A stretch of DNA of 64,000 bases from Paenibacillus mellifer (GTDB lineage: Bacteria > Bacillota > Bacilli > Paenibacillales > Paenibacillaceae): assembly GCF_023195895.1 (NCBI RefSeq), contig NZ_JALPRK010000003.1:248001-312000 (forward strand). The letters run 5' to 3'. How positions within the stretch are numbered: the stretch's first letter is position 1; every line of letters begins with the position of its first letter. This document shows, one piece after another, positions 34,562 to 43,939 of the stretch. The position numbers and the translations under genes are program-made. The notes beneath the pieces are model-generated. The model did not search any database, was not told where the DNA came from, and worked only from the letters and a program-made list of their open reading frames with translations.

Positions 34562-35158
34562 GTGGGCGAAATACGTAATGCAGAGCGAACACGTAAATTA
34601 ATCTTAGAATCCGCTAGGGAAGAATTTCTTATGAATGGATATGCAGGTACGAAGATCGAAGCGATCGCCCGTCGCGCTGGAATAAAAAAACAGTTAATCT
34701 ACCACTATTTCAAGGGCAAAGATCATCTTCTAAAAGAAACCATCGAGGATTTCCTCTCCTCAGTACCGTCGGGTAACTTTATCCTGCCGGCCAATCCTGC
34801 GGATATTGCCGAATACCGATTAAGAATCAATATCGCTTATTTGATGGATTTTTTGAAATATACGGCCTGGGAAGCCGTCGAAGCCATTCCAGGAGAAATA
34901 AACGGAGAGGATATTCGCGGCCAGCTTTTGAAGAGCTACAACGAGGATATCCGATCTAAACAAGAGATGGGCCTTGTCCCGAAGGAACTTGAGCCGTCCT
35001 TTGTAACGCTTATGCTATCAAGTTTGACGATCTATCCGTTGCTGTACCCTAACGTTACCCGGATGATTACAGGGCTTGATTCAACTGACCCGGAGTTTCA
35101 AGAAGGTTGGGCCGCTTTTCTGCGAGACATTAGCAAACGGATTTTCAATCTATCGTAA
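34562..35158 (+). CDS. TetR-family regulator
   Basis: 198 residues from GTG 34562, seven bases after AAGAAGGG. HTH: YAGTKIEAIARRAGIKKQLI (residues about 27-46) followed by YHYFKGKDHLL, then a helical effector domain of the TetR_C type. It is divergent from the DUF1801-VOC pair, likely targets. A terminator follows at 35168. The inducer is unknown. Confidence 0.88.
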   Translation: MGEIRNAERTRKLILESAREEFLMNGYAGTKIEAIARRAGIKKQLIYHYFKGKDHLLKETIEDFLSSVPSGNFILPANPADIAEYRLRINIAYLMDFLKYTAWEAVEAIPGEINGEDIRGQLLKSYNEDIRSKQEMGLVPKELEPSFVTLMLSSLTIYPLLYPNVTRMITGLDSTDPEFQEGWAAFLRDISKRIFNLS

Positions 35159-35167
35159 TGTACTGAA

Positions 35168-35190
35168 GGCCATTCCATCATGGAATGGCC
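35168..35190. terminator. Terminator after the TetR gene
   Basis: GGCCATTCCA and TGGAATGGCC around TCA, followed by TATTTAG. Confidence 0.7.
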
Positions 35191-35250
35191 TATTTAGCGG
35201 GATATCGACTCTCATATAAGGCCCCTGGTACTTTGAAATATCCCTTCGGG

Positions 35251-36144
35251 TTATGCTTTTAAACGCTGCATGTCTTGTCTAGGGGGAAAACCAAACATTC
35301 GGGAATATTCACGACTAAATTGCGAAGGACTTTCATAGCCAACTCGAAATGCGACATCACCGGCATCTGCTGATTCGGTTAATAACAGGCGACGAGCTTC
35401 CTGCAGTCTCAGTTGTTTTTGAAACTGAACAGGACTCATAGCTGTAATCTCTTTGAAATGCCTGTGCAGCGACGAGACACTCATATTCACTTTTTCTGCA
35501 AGATCCTCAATCCGAAATGATTTATCAAAGTTATTTGTGATATGTTCAATAACTTCATTTATTTGATGGGCAGAGTTACCCTCTATTGCAACTTGTTCGA
35601 GCCTAACCCCATGCTGACCTTGCAGAACTCTGTACAGTATCTCCTTGGTAAACAGCGGCGCAAGTATTAGAATGTCCCTCGGATTGTCCAGCAACCGAGC
35701 CAACCTTATGACCGCATCCAATAAAGACAACTCCATTCGGTTAACAAACATCCCCCGCTTTGCCTGTTCTTTCGATCCATCCCGAATATCAGAATCACGC
35801 AAAATCTCTAAAATTTGATTTGCCGTAAATTCAAGTATAAAACCCAAATACGGTACATCGGGAGACGCTTCGGTAACTTGAGCAATAACAGGCAAGTGAA
35901 CGGAAGAAATCAGGTAATCTGCAGGATTGTACTTGAAGCAATCTTCCCCCAACCAGACCTCCTTCGCGCCTTGAACTACAATGCAAAAGGAAGGTTTATA
36001 AACTCCATGGCGGGGTACAGATCCATTAGATTCGCGTACGAAAACTAAGGATGGAATGGCAGTCGTGTGGACACCATCGGTTATTGCGTGGCGATAGATA
36101 ATTTCGATAAGTTCATTTTGCTGCATAGTGAATATTTCAGACAC
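35251..36144 (-). CDS. AraC-family regulator, paralogue of the one at 3657
   Basis: 297 residues from GTG 36144 behind GAGGAG. AraC_N cupin domain (YKPSFCIVVQGAKEVWLGED) and C-terminal double HTH (LAEKVNMSVSSLHRHFKEIT; VAFRVGYESPSQFSREYSRM). Clearly related along its length to the AraC at 3657-4574. It is divergent from an aldo/keto reductase, a common target of this subfamily. The effector may be an aldehyde or other electrophile; this is inference. Confidence 0.9.
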   Translation of the reverse strand: MSEIFTMQQNELIEIIYRHAITDGVHTTAIPSLVFVRESNGSVPRHGVYKPSFCIVVQGAKEVWLGEDCFKYNPADYLISSVHLPVIAQVTEASPDVPYLGFILEFTANQILEILRDSDIRDGSKEQAKRGMFVNRMELSLLDAVIRLARLLDNPRDILILAPLFTKEILYRVLQGQHGVRLEQVAIEGNSAHQINEVIEHITNNFDKSFRIEDLAEKVNMSVSSLHRHFKEITAMSPVQFQKQLRLQEARRLLLTESADAGDVAFRVGYESPSQFSREYSRMFGFPPRQDMQRLKA

Positions 36145-36240
36145 TTTACACTCCTCGCTCCGTTATTTTTTAGTTCAATTATAGTTCATGATCCATCGGT
36201 ACATAAGTAGTTGTGAGGGGATTAGGCAAACATTTGATAA

Positions 36241-37179
<939 letters not shown>

Positions 37180-37195
37180 ACGATAGAAATCATAG

Positions 37196-37222
37196 GGCTA
37201 CAGCTACTAACTAGCTGTAGCC
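37196..37222 (+). terminator. Terminator of the aldo/keto reductase gene
   Basis: GGCTACAGCTA and TAGCTGTAGCC around CTAAC, followed by TCTTT. Confidence 0.8.
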
Positions 37223-37360
37223 TCTTTGGTATATTTAGCTGCATTTAAAGGGGGGGCGTTAGCGTAGTACCCAAGTTAGTCTGTTACATCTCCTTAACTG
37301 AAGATGTGTTCATGCTAGAAACTCAAATCAGCCCCCATCTAACGATGGGAGCTTGGGACT

Positions 37361-37385
37361 GGGGGAGGTCATTCAGACCTCCCCC
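37361..37385. terminator. Strong G/C hairpin next to the left att-like site
   Basis: GGGGGAGGTC and GACCTCCCCC around ATTCA. A smaller hairpin (CCCCCATC..GATGGGAG) lies 20 bases before it. The stretch 37223-37573 holds no gene; besides these stems it holds only the att-like site at 37399. Confidence 0.5.
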
Positions 37386-37398
37386 CCAAAAATTTGTG

Positions 37399-37416
37399 TC
37401 ATTTATGATACGGTTC
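37399..37416 (-). other. att-like site 3: copy of the rlmH 3' terminus
   Basis: On the minus strand GAACCGTATCATAAATGA, which reads Glu-Pro-Tyr-His-Lys-stop, as does the rlmH end at 43940-43957. Fourteen of 18 bases match rlmH directly (differences are the codon-third positions and the stop codon), and 17 bases (37401-37417) are identical to site 2. It resembles the SCC attachment core (GAAGC-TATCAT type). Confidence 0.75.
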
Positions 37417-37573
37417 ACCGCAACACTCTAACGGCAAGTTTTTACAATATATGGGCTAATTAATTTTTACCAGTCCATAGTGAATTCAATAAGTATGCAG
37501 TAAAAGACACTGAGAGATTATTCATCAGTGTCTTCTTTTGGCCTTTTTCTACCTTCACTATGAGCGTTGCCGT

Positions 37574-39313
37574 CTAAAGCTGCTTAATGATGTCTTCCAA
37601 CTCGTCGACCAAGCCTTTTGCCGTTTCAAAATCCGTATTTTTCAACGCTAATTCGATCTGCATTTCAACGGCCTTTTTCTTTTGTTCGTTTTCCAAATAG
37701 TCTTTATCAAAATGACGGGCGTAGATCATCTGTCTGAATTTGCGCATACTCATCTTTCTAATCGTCTTGTCGTCAATGATCAGCACATAATCCATGCCAT
37801 TTACGACTGAATAAAAATCGTGGGAAATCATCAGAATCGCGCCTTTGTAGTCTTCGATGGCTTTCTCCAGCGCAATCTGCGTATAGAGGTCCAAATGGCT
37901 GGTCGGTTCATCAAACAGCAGCAGATCGGCTTGACTACCAGCGACTTTAGCCAGTTGAAGCATGTTCTTTTCTCCACCGGATAAGGATTGGATCTTCTGA
38001 TCCAGGATTACGCCTTCAAAGCCGTAGTTCGCAAGATACGCTCTAATCTCGTCATACGTTTTGAACCCCGCGTCGATGAATTCATTAAGGATCGTATTCG
38101 AGTCTTTTAGCGTTTCGTCTTGAAGCTGCGATAAATAAGCTACTTTCACATCTGCATTGATTTCAATGGAGTCATGGTTGTTTTTGAAGATTTCGCGGAG
38201 CAAAGTCGTTTTCCCTGTGCCGTTCGGGCCGATGATCGCGACTTTATCTGTAGATTGGATCTCGAAATTAACGTTGTGCAGAAGCAGCTCGTCGAAGGCT
38301 ACGCTGTAATTGGCAACCTTTACGACAGTGGCGTCTTCCACTTTACGATCCAGATCAAAACGAATATTCGGCTGCTTGATCTCGACAAACGGCGCTTTGA
38401 TTCGGCGTGCTTCCAATCTTTCCTGAAACTTAACTCGGGCTTTTAATGCCCTTCCTCTGGACGCGTCTGCAACATTCGTTGCGATCTCTCGAAGATTGTC
38501 GATGATGTGATCGTATCGCTCGATTTCTTCGGCTTCGGCGATCGCGATTTCTTGCAGCTCAATCTTGGTCTGAAGCAGCGAGAAGTTATAATCGATATAC
38601 CGCCCGTCAAACTCCTGGATTTCCAAGTTTTCGAGGTGGATGATTTTATTGAAGCAATGATTCAACAGATAGCGGTTGTGCGTAACGACCAGCAGCGTGC
38701 CTTTGTGGGAATTGATCAATTTTTTGAGCGCATTGAGGTTTTCAAAATCCAAAAACACGTCCGGTTCGTCCATAATCATTAAGTCCGGGCTGCTGAGCAT
38801 TTCCTTCATGACTTGGATCAGCTTGAATTCCCCGCCGCTCAAGGAAGATACTCTGGCATCTTTCAGCTTCATCAGATTGGCGAGATTCAGTTGCTTATGA
38901 ATCGTGCTTTCGAAATCATCCCCGCCTATTGCATCGAATGCGTCCAACGCCGATTGAACCTTTTCCATCAGCGAATCCATATCCGACGTGGTTGCCATCT
39001 CAGCATAAATCGCGGTGAGTACGTCCTGGATCTTGATAAATTCTTCCCCGATATATTCAAAAACGGTCATTTCCTTCGTTTTGTCCACCTGCGAGAATTG
39101 ACTAACGTACCCGATTCTGCAATCCGGGGCGATCTCCAGCTTGCCCTCGAACAAATGTCTTTCCGGGTCCATCAGCATCTCGATCAATGTACTTTTCCCG
39201 CTACCGCTCGTGCCGATAAAGGCGCAGTGTTGGCCTTCTTCGAGCGTGAAGGAAATGTTTTTGTAGAGTTCTTTTTGCGGGAAGGAGAAGGATAGGTTAT
39301 CTATTTTAATCAT
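37574..39313 (-). CDS. ABC-F family ATPase
   Basis: 579 residues from ATG 39313. Two ATP-binding cassettes without membrane segments: Walker A GTSGSGKST, signature LSGGE and a Walker B reading LMIMDEPDVFLD in the first; GPNGTGKTT, LSGGE and LLLFDEPTSHLD in the second, joined by a charged linker helix. The first cassette has EPDVFLD where most ABC-F proteins have EPTNHLD. ABC-F proteins act on ribosomes as translation factors or antibiotic-protection factors; a resistance role is possible but unproven. Confidence 0.88.
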   Translation of the reverse strand: MIKIDNLSFSFPQKELYKNISFTLEEGQHCAFIGTSGSGKSTLIEMLMDPERHLFEGKLEIAPDCRIGYVSQFSQVDKTKEMTVFEYIGEEFIKIQDVLTAIYAEMATTSDMDSLMEKVQSALDAFDAIGGDDFESTIHKQLNLANLMKLKDARVSSLSGGEFKLIQVMKEMLSSPDLMIMDEPDVFLDFENLNALKKLINSHKGTLLVVTHNRYLLNHCFNKIIHLENLEIQEFDGRYIDYNFSLLQTKIELQEIAIAEAEEIERYDHIIDNLREIATNVADASRGRALKARVKFQERLEARRIKAPFVEIKQPNIRFDLDRKVEDATVVKVANYSVAFDELLLHNVNFEIQSTDKVAIIGPNGTGKTTLLREIFKNNHDSIEINADVKVAYLSQLQDETLKDSNTILNEFIDAGFKTYDEIRAYLANYGFEGVILDQKIQSLSGGEKNMLQLAKVAGSQADLLLFDEPTSHLDLYTQIALEKAIEDYKGAILMISHDFYSVVNGMDYVLIIDDKTIRKMSMRKFRQMIYARHFDKDYLENEQKKKAVEMQIELALKNTDFETAKGLVDELEDIIKQL

Positions 39314-39488
39314 GGTGTTACCTTTCTGAATCGCCATAACGGCGGGTATTGTGGGGTGTGCGGCAGCGTGGATACTTAAGGTTGCCGATTTTCAGATTAA
39401 CACTGTTTGGTGGGGAGTACAATTGATTTGTAGATCATTTAGAAAACAATATGATGTTGTATGGGAAGGTATTGATCGTAACTAGGAG

Positions 39489-39797
39489 GTGGAGATAGGT
39501 GATGCTGCTCATGCGATCACCCCTAATATGGGACAAGGAGCCTGCCAAGCGATTGAGGATGCGCGTATTTTGGCCGAATGCCTTCGTATACAAGACAATG
39601 ATCAAGAGGCATTCGCAGATTATGATGCCAGACGCAGAAAGAGAATCAAGCAAATATCAGATCAATCCTGGAGGATCGGGAATATGGCACAATCGGAAAG
39701 CTTGTTTATCACCAGTGTCAGAAATCAACTAATGAAGTATGCCCCTAAAGGGATCTATCGCAACCAGGCGCAGCGCTTGTACCAATTTCAGCTCTAG
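39489..39797 (+). pseudogene. C-terminal fragment of an FAD-dependent monooxygenase
   Basis: The frame from GTG 39489 gives IGDAAHAITPNMGQGACQAI, the conserved GD/FAD-ribityl motif of flavoprotein aromatic hydroxylases, then a normal C-terminal helical part (DYDARRRKRIKQISDQSWR) and stop at 39797. The N-terminal two thirds are missing. An AGGAGG just upstream could allow translation of the 102-residue piece, but it cannot bind FAD alone. N-terminal stumps of similar enzymes lie at 3207 and 19731. Confidence 0.8.
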
Positions 39798-39826
39798 GGA
39801 CGATAACATGAAGGAGGGGTGGTAAA

Positions 39827-40251
39827 TTGGTAGAGACTTTAATAGGAATCACATCTTTTATATTTATAAGTATCGGTTTATTACACGTTTTTTGGCATTT
39901 GGCGGAAGTTGGGGACTACATGCAGCTCTTCCAACTAAGGATGACAGTAAATTGCCAGTGTTGCGGCCAGGAAGGTTAGGTACACTTTTGATCGGATTCC
40001 TCTGCTTCTTTGCATCTGTATTACTGCTAGTTCAGATAGAAATGTTCACAGTCATCACCTCCTCCCTTCTTACAAAATGGCTTTGTATAGCAGGAGGAGT
40101 TGTTTTCTTGTTACGTGCGATTGGCGAAGGAAAATATGTAGGCTTTTTTAAGAAAATCAAACATACTAGATTTGCAAAACAAGATACCGTCTTCTATTCA
40201 CCCCTTTGTGTATGGATTAGTCTCACTTTTTGGATAGCCGCATTTATTTGA
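39827..40251 (+). pseudogene. DUF3995 membrane protein with a one-base deletion
   Basis: TTG 39827 after AGGAGGGG opens FIFISIGLLHVFWH, then the frame is lost. One frame over, from 39895, the expected AFGGSWGLHAALP and three further membrane helices follow to 40251. The family sequence would read VFWAFGGSWG, so one G is missing in TTTTTTGGCA near 39891-39896. DUF3995 proteins are small membrane proteins of unknown function. Confidence 0.7.
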
Positions 40252-40342
40252 GGCTTCCCTTAGCAAGCCTTTTGCAATTATCCGTATTCTCTATAACGAC
40301 AAGTTTAGATCTATCCTTTGCGGGATGGCCCTATTGCTTCCA

Positions 40343-40441
40343 CTAGAGCCTGCTGCTTCTCGTGCGCAGCACCCAGGTGTCGATACCTAGCAAGGCATAA
40401 ACAAGCGGAAGAATGATATGGAAACCCTGTAACTTGCCGTT
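40343..40441 (-). pseudogene. C-terminal remnant of a DoxX-like protein
   Basis: The minus strand reads GFHIILPLVYALLGIDTWVL and RTRSSRL-stop, close to the end of the DoxX-like protein at 15100 (FHVILPLFYAALAMASWALR). The similarity stops at the att-like site 40440-40457, so the gene was cut at the element boundary. Confidence 0.65.
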
Positions 40442-40457
40442 ATTTATGATACGGTTC
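40440..40457 (-). other. att-like site 2: copy of the rlmH 3' terminus
   Basis: On the minus strand GAACCGTATCATAAATAA, again Glu-Pro-Tyr-His-Lys-stop. It differs from rlmH only at two third-codon positions (16 of 18 identical), and from site 3 only in the stop codon. It lies 24 bases from the end of the three-gene operon. Confidence 0.8.
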
Positions 40458-40481
40458 AGCGTGGTGGATGTAAGGGAGACT

Positions 40482-41339
40482 TTAAACATGGGCAGTAATT
40501 TGGTATATGTATATCTTATTATCCCAATCTTTGTGAACCCCAAATGGTACTGAGGGACAAAAATAGATTCTATCAGGTGCATTTGAGGATATTCTTCTCA
40601 TTTTAGTATGCAATTCGCAGTTTATAGTTTTTTCATCAATCTTTTTTATTAATTTCTCTTTAACCGTATCTCTGTTTCGTTCAGGAGAGCATGACAATGT
40701 CAGTTGTTCTCCAATACTTTCATAATCTTTAAATCCACGATCGATTATATTCGGTATTTCTTTTGCAATACAATATAAATGATATAAAATTTCATTTTTT
40801 CTTTGATCAAACCCATCGTTTAAGTTTTTTAATGATTTATCTAGCTCATAATCTATAACAAAGAATGGTATGAAATTTAAACTGTTTGTAAAAGAAACAA
40901 TATCATCGTGTCTACTTGTAAATAGAATTAATATATCTAATAAACTATCGTAGCTTGTTATATTTCTTATGTGATTATTGTCTTTCCAGTTAAAAGAGAG
41001 CATAAAATTCAAATTGTCAAAATACTTATTCTCTATTAGTACTTCGTGAATAGTATATATCTCTTCATTCTTTAAATTTTCTAAATGTGTTACATATCCT
41101 ATATATTCTTCCTCACATATATAGAGAGACTGTTTCTCTAATCTTTTGTTTATAATAGCTCGATTATCTCTATCTTCTACTTTTATAACATTATCAAATA
41201 CAGTTTCTATATTAGCAGCAGAAAAAATTAGTTTATAAGACATATTATCTAATACTTCAGAAATACTTATGAATGTTTCAATATCATTTGAACTTAACAT
41301 TTCACTAAAAATATCATTATTAATTATTAGCTTCTCCAA
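40482..41339 (-). CDS. Unrecognised third protein of the DUF262-AAA operon
   Basis: 285 residues from TTG 41339, which overlaps the ATPase gene by 20 bases, so translation is probably coupled. Soluble, no signal or membrane segment. Three visible parts: an N-terminal region (MEKLIINNDIFSEMLSSND), a middle alpha/beta part with IPFFVIDYELDKSLKNLNDG, and a C-terminal IYFCPSVPFGVHKDWDNKIY that looks like a small conserved beta module. No catalytic motif recognised. By position it could be the effector or a specificity factor of the system; this is inference. Confidence 0.75.
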   Translation of the reverse strand: MEKLIINNDIFSEMLSSNDIETFISISEVLDNMSYKLIFSAANIETVFDNVIKVEDRDNRAIINKRLEKQSLYICEEEYIGYVTHLENLKNEEIYTIHEVLIENKYFDNLNFMLSFNWKDNNHIRNITSYDSLLDILILFTSRHDDIVSFTNSLNFIPFFVIDYELDKSLKNLNDGFDQRKNEILYHLYCIAKEIPNIIDRGFKDYESIGEQLTLSCSPERNRDTVKEKLIKKIDEKTINCELHTKMRRISSNAPDRIYFCPSVPFGVHKDWDNKIYIYQITAHV

Positions 41340-42411
41340 TCAGCCTCAACCTCATCTTCCTAATTTCATATAGATCTTTTTCTTCTTGATCCATAAAACC
41401 TTCAGGCCAATTATTAATTTCAACTTTTTCATTTAAAATGATATTTTCAACTATACTCTCAGAGTTGTTATTAAAGTAAATTAACTGTAAATCACTATAC
41501 GTAAATGGATTTTCCTTTTCAAGAACACCCTTTCTAAATCCATTGACGATATGTTCGCTATGCGTTTCGATAATTACTTGAACTCCTGATGAAGCAATTA
41601 CTGATAAAAATAAAGCTATATTCGACTGTGCTTTCGGGTGTAAGTGTAATTCAGGATTTTCAATTATTAATACACTCCCCTTTTTTGCAATTAAACCAGC
41701 TACTATAATAGGTAATACAAATGAAATACCAAACCCTATATTAGAATGATGAAGACCTAATTCGTCATCAAATAATAAAAGGTATTTATTATCTTTACCG
41801 GTATTAGCAGAAGTCACTTTATTACCAGGAAAAATAAAGTCTAGCCAATCATTAATTTGTATTTCTAACAAACTAGTGTCTTTTTTGTTCCAATAGTTTC
41901 TTTCGGTATACACTGGTATATTGTTTGCATGTCTACCTTTTTCAATTATATATCCTAAATATTCGTTCTGATCCCCTAAAACAATATTGCGTAATGTTCC
42001 ACTTTTTTGCTTAGTTGAAATATACCTGTTAGAACCTAAGTAAATTATATCAAGTTTAATATCTATACTGGGTTTATTAAAACTTACATCCAATACATTT
42101 AAATCACTGCTAGGTTTATATGTCGCTACTACATTATTATTAAACGATATACTAAAAAAGTTGTCATACGAATCCCTATTTATTAATTCATCATATGAGT
42201 GTAATTCAATCCCATATTTATTAGTCACTAAGTCAATACTTTGGACACTTTCTTCCTTTAAAGTATCAAGTGCAAGGTCGAAGAGTAAAATTGACTGAAT
42301 TAATGAAGACTTACCACCTGAATTGATACCAAGTAATATGGATGCATTCTTCAATTCAATATTATTTTCCCTAAAGCACTTATAATTTTTCACTTCTATA
42401 CTATTTATCAT
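41320..42411 (-). CDS. AAA ATPase with DUF3696-like C terminus (OLD/RecF-like)
   Basis: 363 residues from ATG 42411, overlapping the upstream stop by 11 bases, with GGGGGA upstream. SMC/RecF-type ATPase: SIEVKNYKCFRENNIELKNA, Walker A GINSGGKSS near residue 30, an ABC-like central region GLHHSNIGFGISFVLPIIVA, Walker B IIENPELHLHPKAQ and the following IIETHSEHIVNG. The C terminus (INNWPEGFMDQEEKDLYE) resembles DUF3696. Such ATPases power or sense for defence systems. No TOPRIM nuclease is present, unlike OLD. Confidence 0.88.
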   Translation of the reverse strand: MINSIEVKNYKCFRENNIELKNASILLGINSGGKSSLIQSILLFDLALDTLKEESVQSIDLVTNKYGIELHSYDELINRDSYDNFFSISFNNNVVATYKPSSDLNVLDVSFNKPSIDIKLDIIYLGSNRYISTKQKSGTLRNIVLGDQNEYLGYIIEKGRHANNIPVYTERNYWNKKDTSLLEIQINDWLDFIFPGNKVTSANTGKDNKYLLLFDDELGLHHSNIGFGISFVLPIIVAGLIAKKGSVLIIENPELHLHPKAQSNIALFLSVIASSGVQVIIETHSEHIVNGFRKGVLEKENPFTYSDLQLIYFNNNSESIVENIILNEKVEINNWPEGFMDQEEKDLYEIRKMRLRLIGEANN

Positions 42412-43828
42412 TTTTTCCCCCAATATTTGATATCAGAAATTGATCAATTAAAAGGAATGTTGTATCTATTCTAGCCTTATCATTGGTTCCATTAGTTATT
42501 GAATCATATAAATATTCATTATCCTCTAAATATTTCGCAAATTCAGTAATAAGTATTCCCTTATTCTTTACTTCATCAGAACTAAAATTAGATAATAAAA
42601 CAGAAAAAGCAGTGAATAAAGATTTGTTAACCATATTTTTGGGAAACTTACTATAATCAAGTTTAACTTTTCTGAATGCATAATCCTTAAACAATATGTA
42701 TGCGTTACTCATTGACTTTTTAAAATCCGCTTCTAATTGATTAAATGGAATTTTTTTATAATCCGAGTTCAGAACCTCAACTACATTATCTAGAAATTCG
42801 TCCATAATCCCATTATATTTCAATTTATTGGTTATACCGATGTCTTTATAAAGGAAATAGAATCCTATATATCTCGTAACTAATTCTTGGTCCATCATTC
42901 TTTTCACATTAATACTACGATTAGTAGCAGTAACAAACTCAGGAGATTTAGCCAATTTTCTTATAAAATCTCTTGAGTCTTTTCTTAAAATGGAATTTCT
43001 AATCTCTTGACTATTTAAACTTCTACCGCCAGTATTTAATCTCTTAAAGATATCGGACTTAACTCGGTGTGGAGTATCAGGTTCAATGATATTGCAATCA
43101 ATTTGGTATGAACGAAGCTGTCGAACAAATTTTGGGTGTAGTGATACTTTTGGATCTTTTTGAAAAAATTTTTTATCACACTCATTTTTTAAGTATTCTA
43201 AATTACGCAGACTAAACCCATTTGAAAAGTACTGATTAATTACGGATAAACGTTGTACACCATCAACAACTTGATATTTACCTTCATTATTCCTTGCCAA
43301 ATAAAATACAGGAAGTGGTATTTTTAATAAAATAGACTCGATCAACCTTGATTTACGTGTACTATCCCACACATAATTTCTCTGAAAGTCTGGAGACAAG
43401 TCCAGTATAGACTCATCATGTTCTGTACCATTTATCATTTCAAATATCTCTCTTAATGAGAATCTAGCTTGTGTAACTCTAATTGTGTTGGGGTCATATG
43501 GAACTAAAATATCTGGGTCATTTTTTTTGATTAACTCTTTTTCAATTTCTACACCTTGTTCATTAGTTTCATTATTGTCATTAATTTGTTTGTTATAATT
43601 ATCTATAAATAAGTCACATAAATAGTCAAGATGTTCATCTAATATAGATTCTCCACTAATTACTTTAACACTATGGCATAAAGATCCGTTTTTACCTGAA
43701 ATCATTATTTCAATTCCCTGACTATCAATAAAAATTTGATCATCATTATCACTTGCTTCAAATTTATATTTATGAATAACTGTTTCAGTATCCTCTAATT
43801 CAAAACTAATTTCTTTTACCATTATCAT
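42401..43828 (-). CDS. DUF262-domain protein (GmrS/ParB-like)
   Basis: 475 residues, first gene of the operon, AAAGGAG upstream. After a 100-residue N-terminal extension the DUF262 core shows LSPDFQRNYVWDSTRKSRLI, YQVVDGVQRLSVINQYFSNG and IFKRLNTGGRSLNSQEIRNS, the standard DUF262 motifs related to the ParB/sulfiredoxin-like NTPase fold of GmrSD. The C-terminal part is helical, with no HNH (DUF1524) nuclease as in GmrD. DUF262 proteins are known from restriction of modified phage DNA. Confidence 0.88.
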   Translation of the reverse strand: MIMVKEISFELEDTETVIHKYKFEASDNDDQIFIDSQGIEIMISGKNGSLCHSVKVISGESILDEHLDYLCDLFIDNYNKQINDNNETNEQGVEIEKELIKKNDPDILVPYDPNTIRVTQARFSLREIFEMINGTEHDESILDLSPDFQRNYVWDSTRKSRLIESILLKIPLPVFYLARNNEGKYQVVDGVQRLSVINQYFSNGFSLRNLEYLKNECDKKFFQKDPKVSLHPKFVRQLRSYQIDCNIIEPDTPHRVKSDIFKRLNTGGRSLNSQEIRNSILRKDSRDFIRKLAKSPEFVTATNRSINVKRMMDQELVTRYIGFYFLYKDIGITNKLKYNGIMDEFLDNVVEVLNSDYKKIPFNQLEADFKKSMSNAYILFKDYAFRKVKLDYSKFPKNMVNKSLFTAFSVLLSNFSSDEVKNKGILITEFAKYLEDNEYLYDSITNGTNDKARIDTTFLLIDQFLISNIGGKNDK

Positions 43829-43939
43829 TAATTATCAGTCTCCTTTCTGTTTATTATTACCAATATAATAATTCACCATTACAATTTTATTTCCTTTAAT
43901 CATTTTATAATAATAAAAAGTATTATCAACATATCTCGT

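Larger units (their letters stand above)
37399..40457. mobile_element. SCC-like segment B (ABC-F and decayed genes)
   Basis: About 3.1 kb bounded by att-like sites 3 and 2 in direct orientation. Contents: an ABC-F ATPase gene (minus), an FAD-monooxygenase tail, a frameshifted DUF3995 gene and a DoxX tail. Just inside the ends are the inverted copies AACGGCAAGTT (37430-37440) and AACTTGCCGTT (40431-40441). No recombinase gene is present, so it would be non-autonomous or a remnant. Confidence 0.5.

Noticed and set aside
37321..37400. End of an IS200/IS605 element or a TnpB guide RNA
   Set aside because: Hairpins alone are not enough; no tnpA or tnpB remnant was found nearby.
37574..39313. Naming the ABC-F gene as a known resistance gene (vga, lsa, msr type)
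   Set aside because: The sequence read by eye does not support a specific clade.
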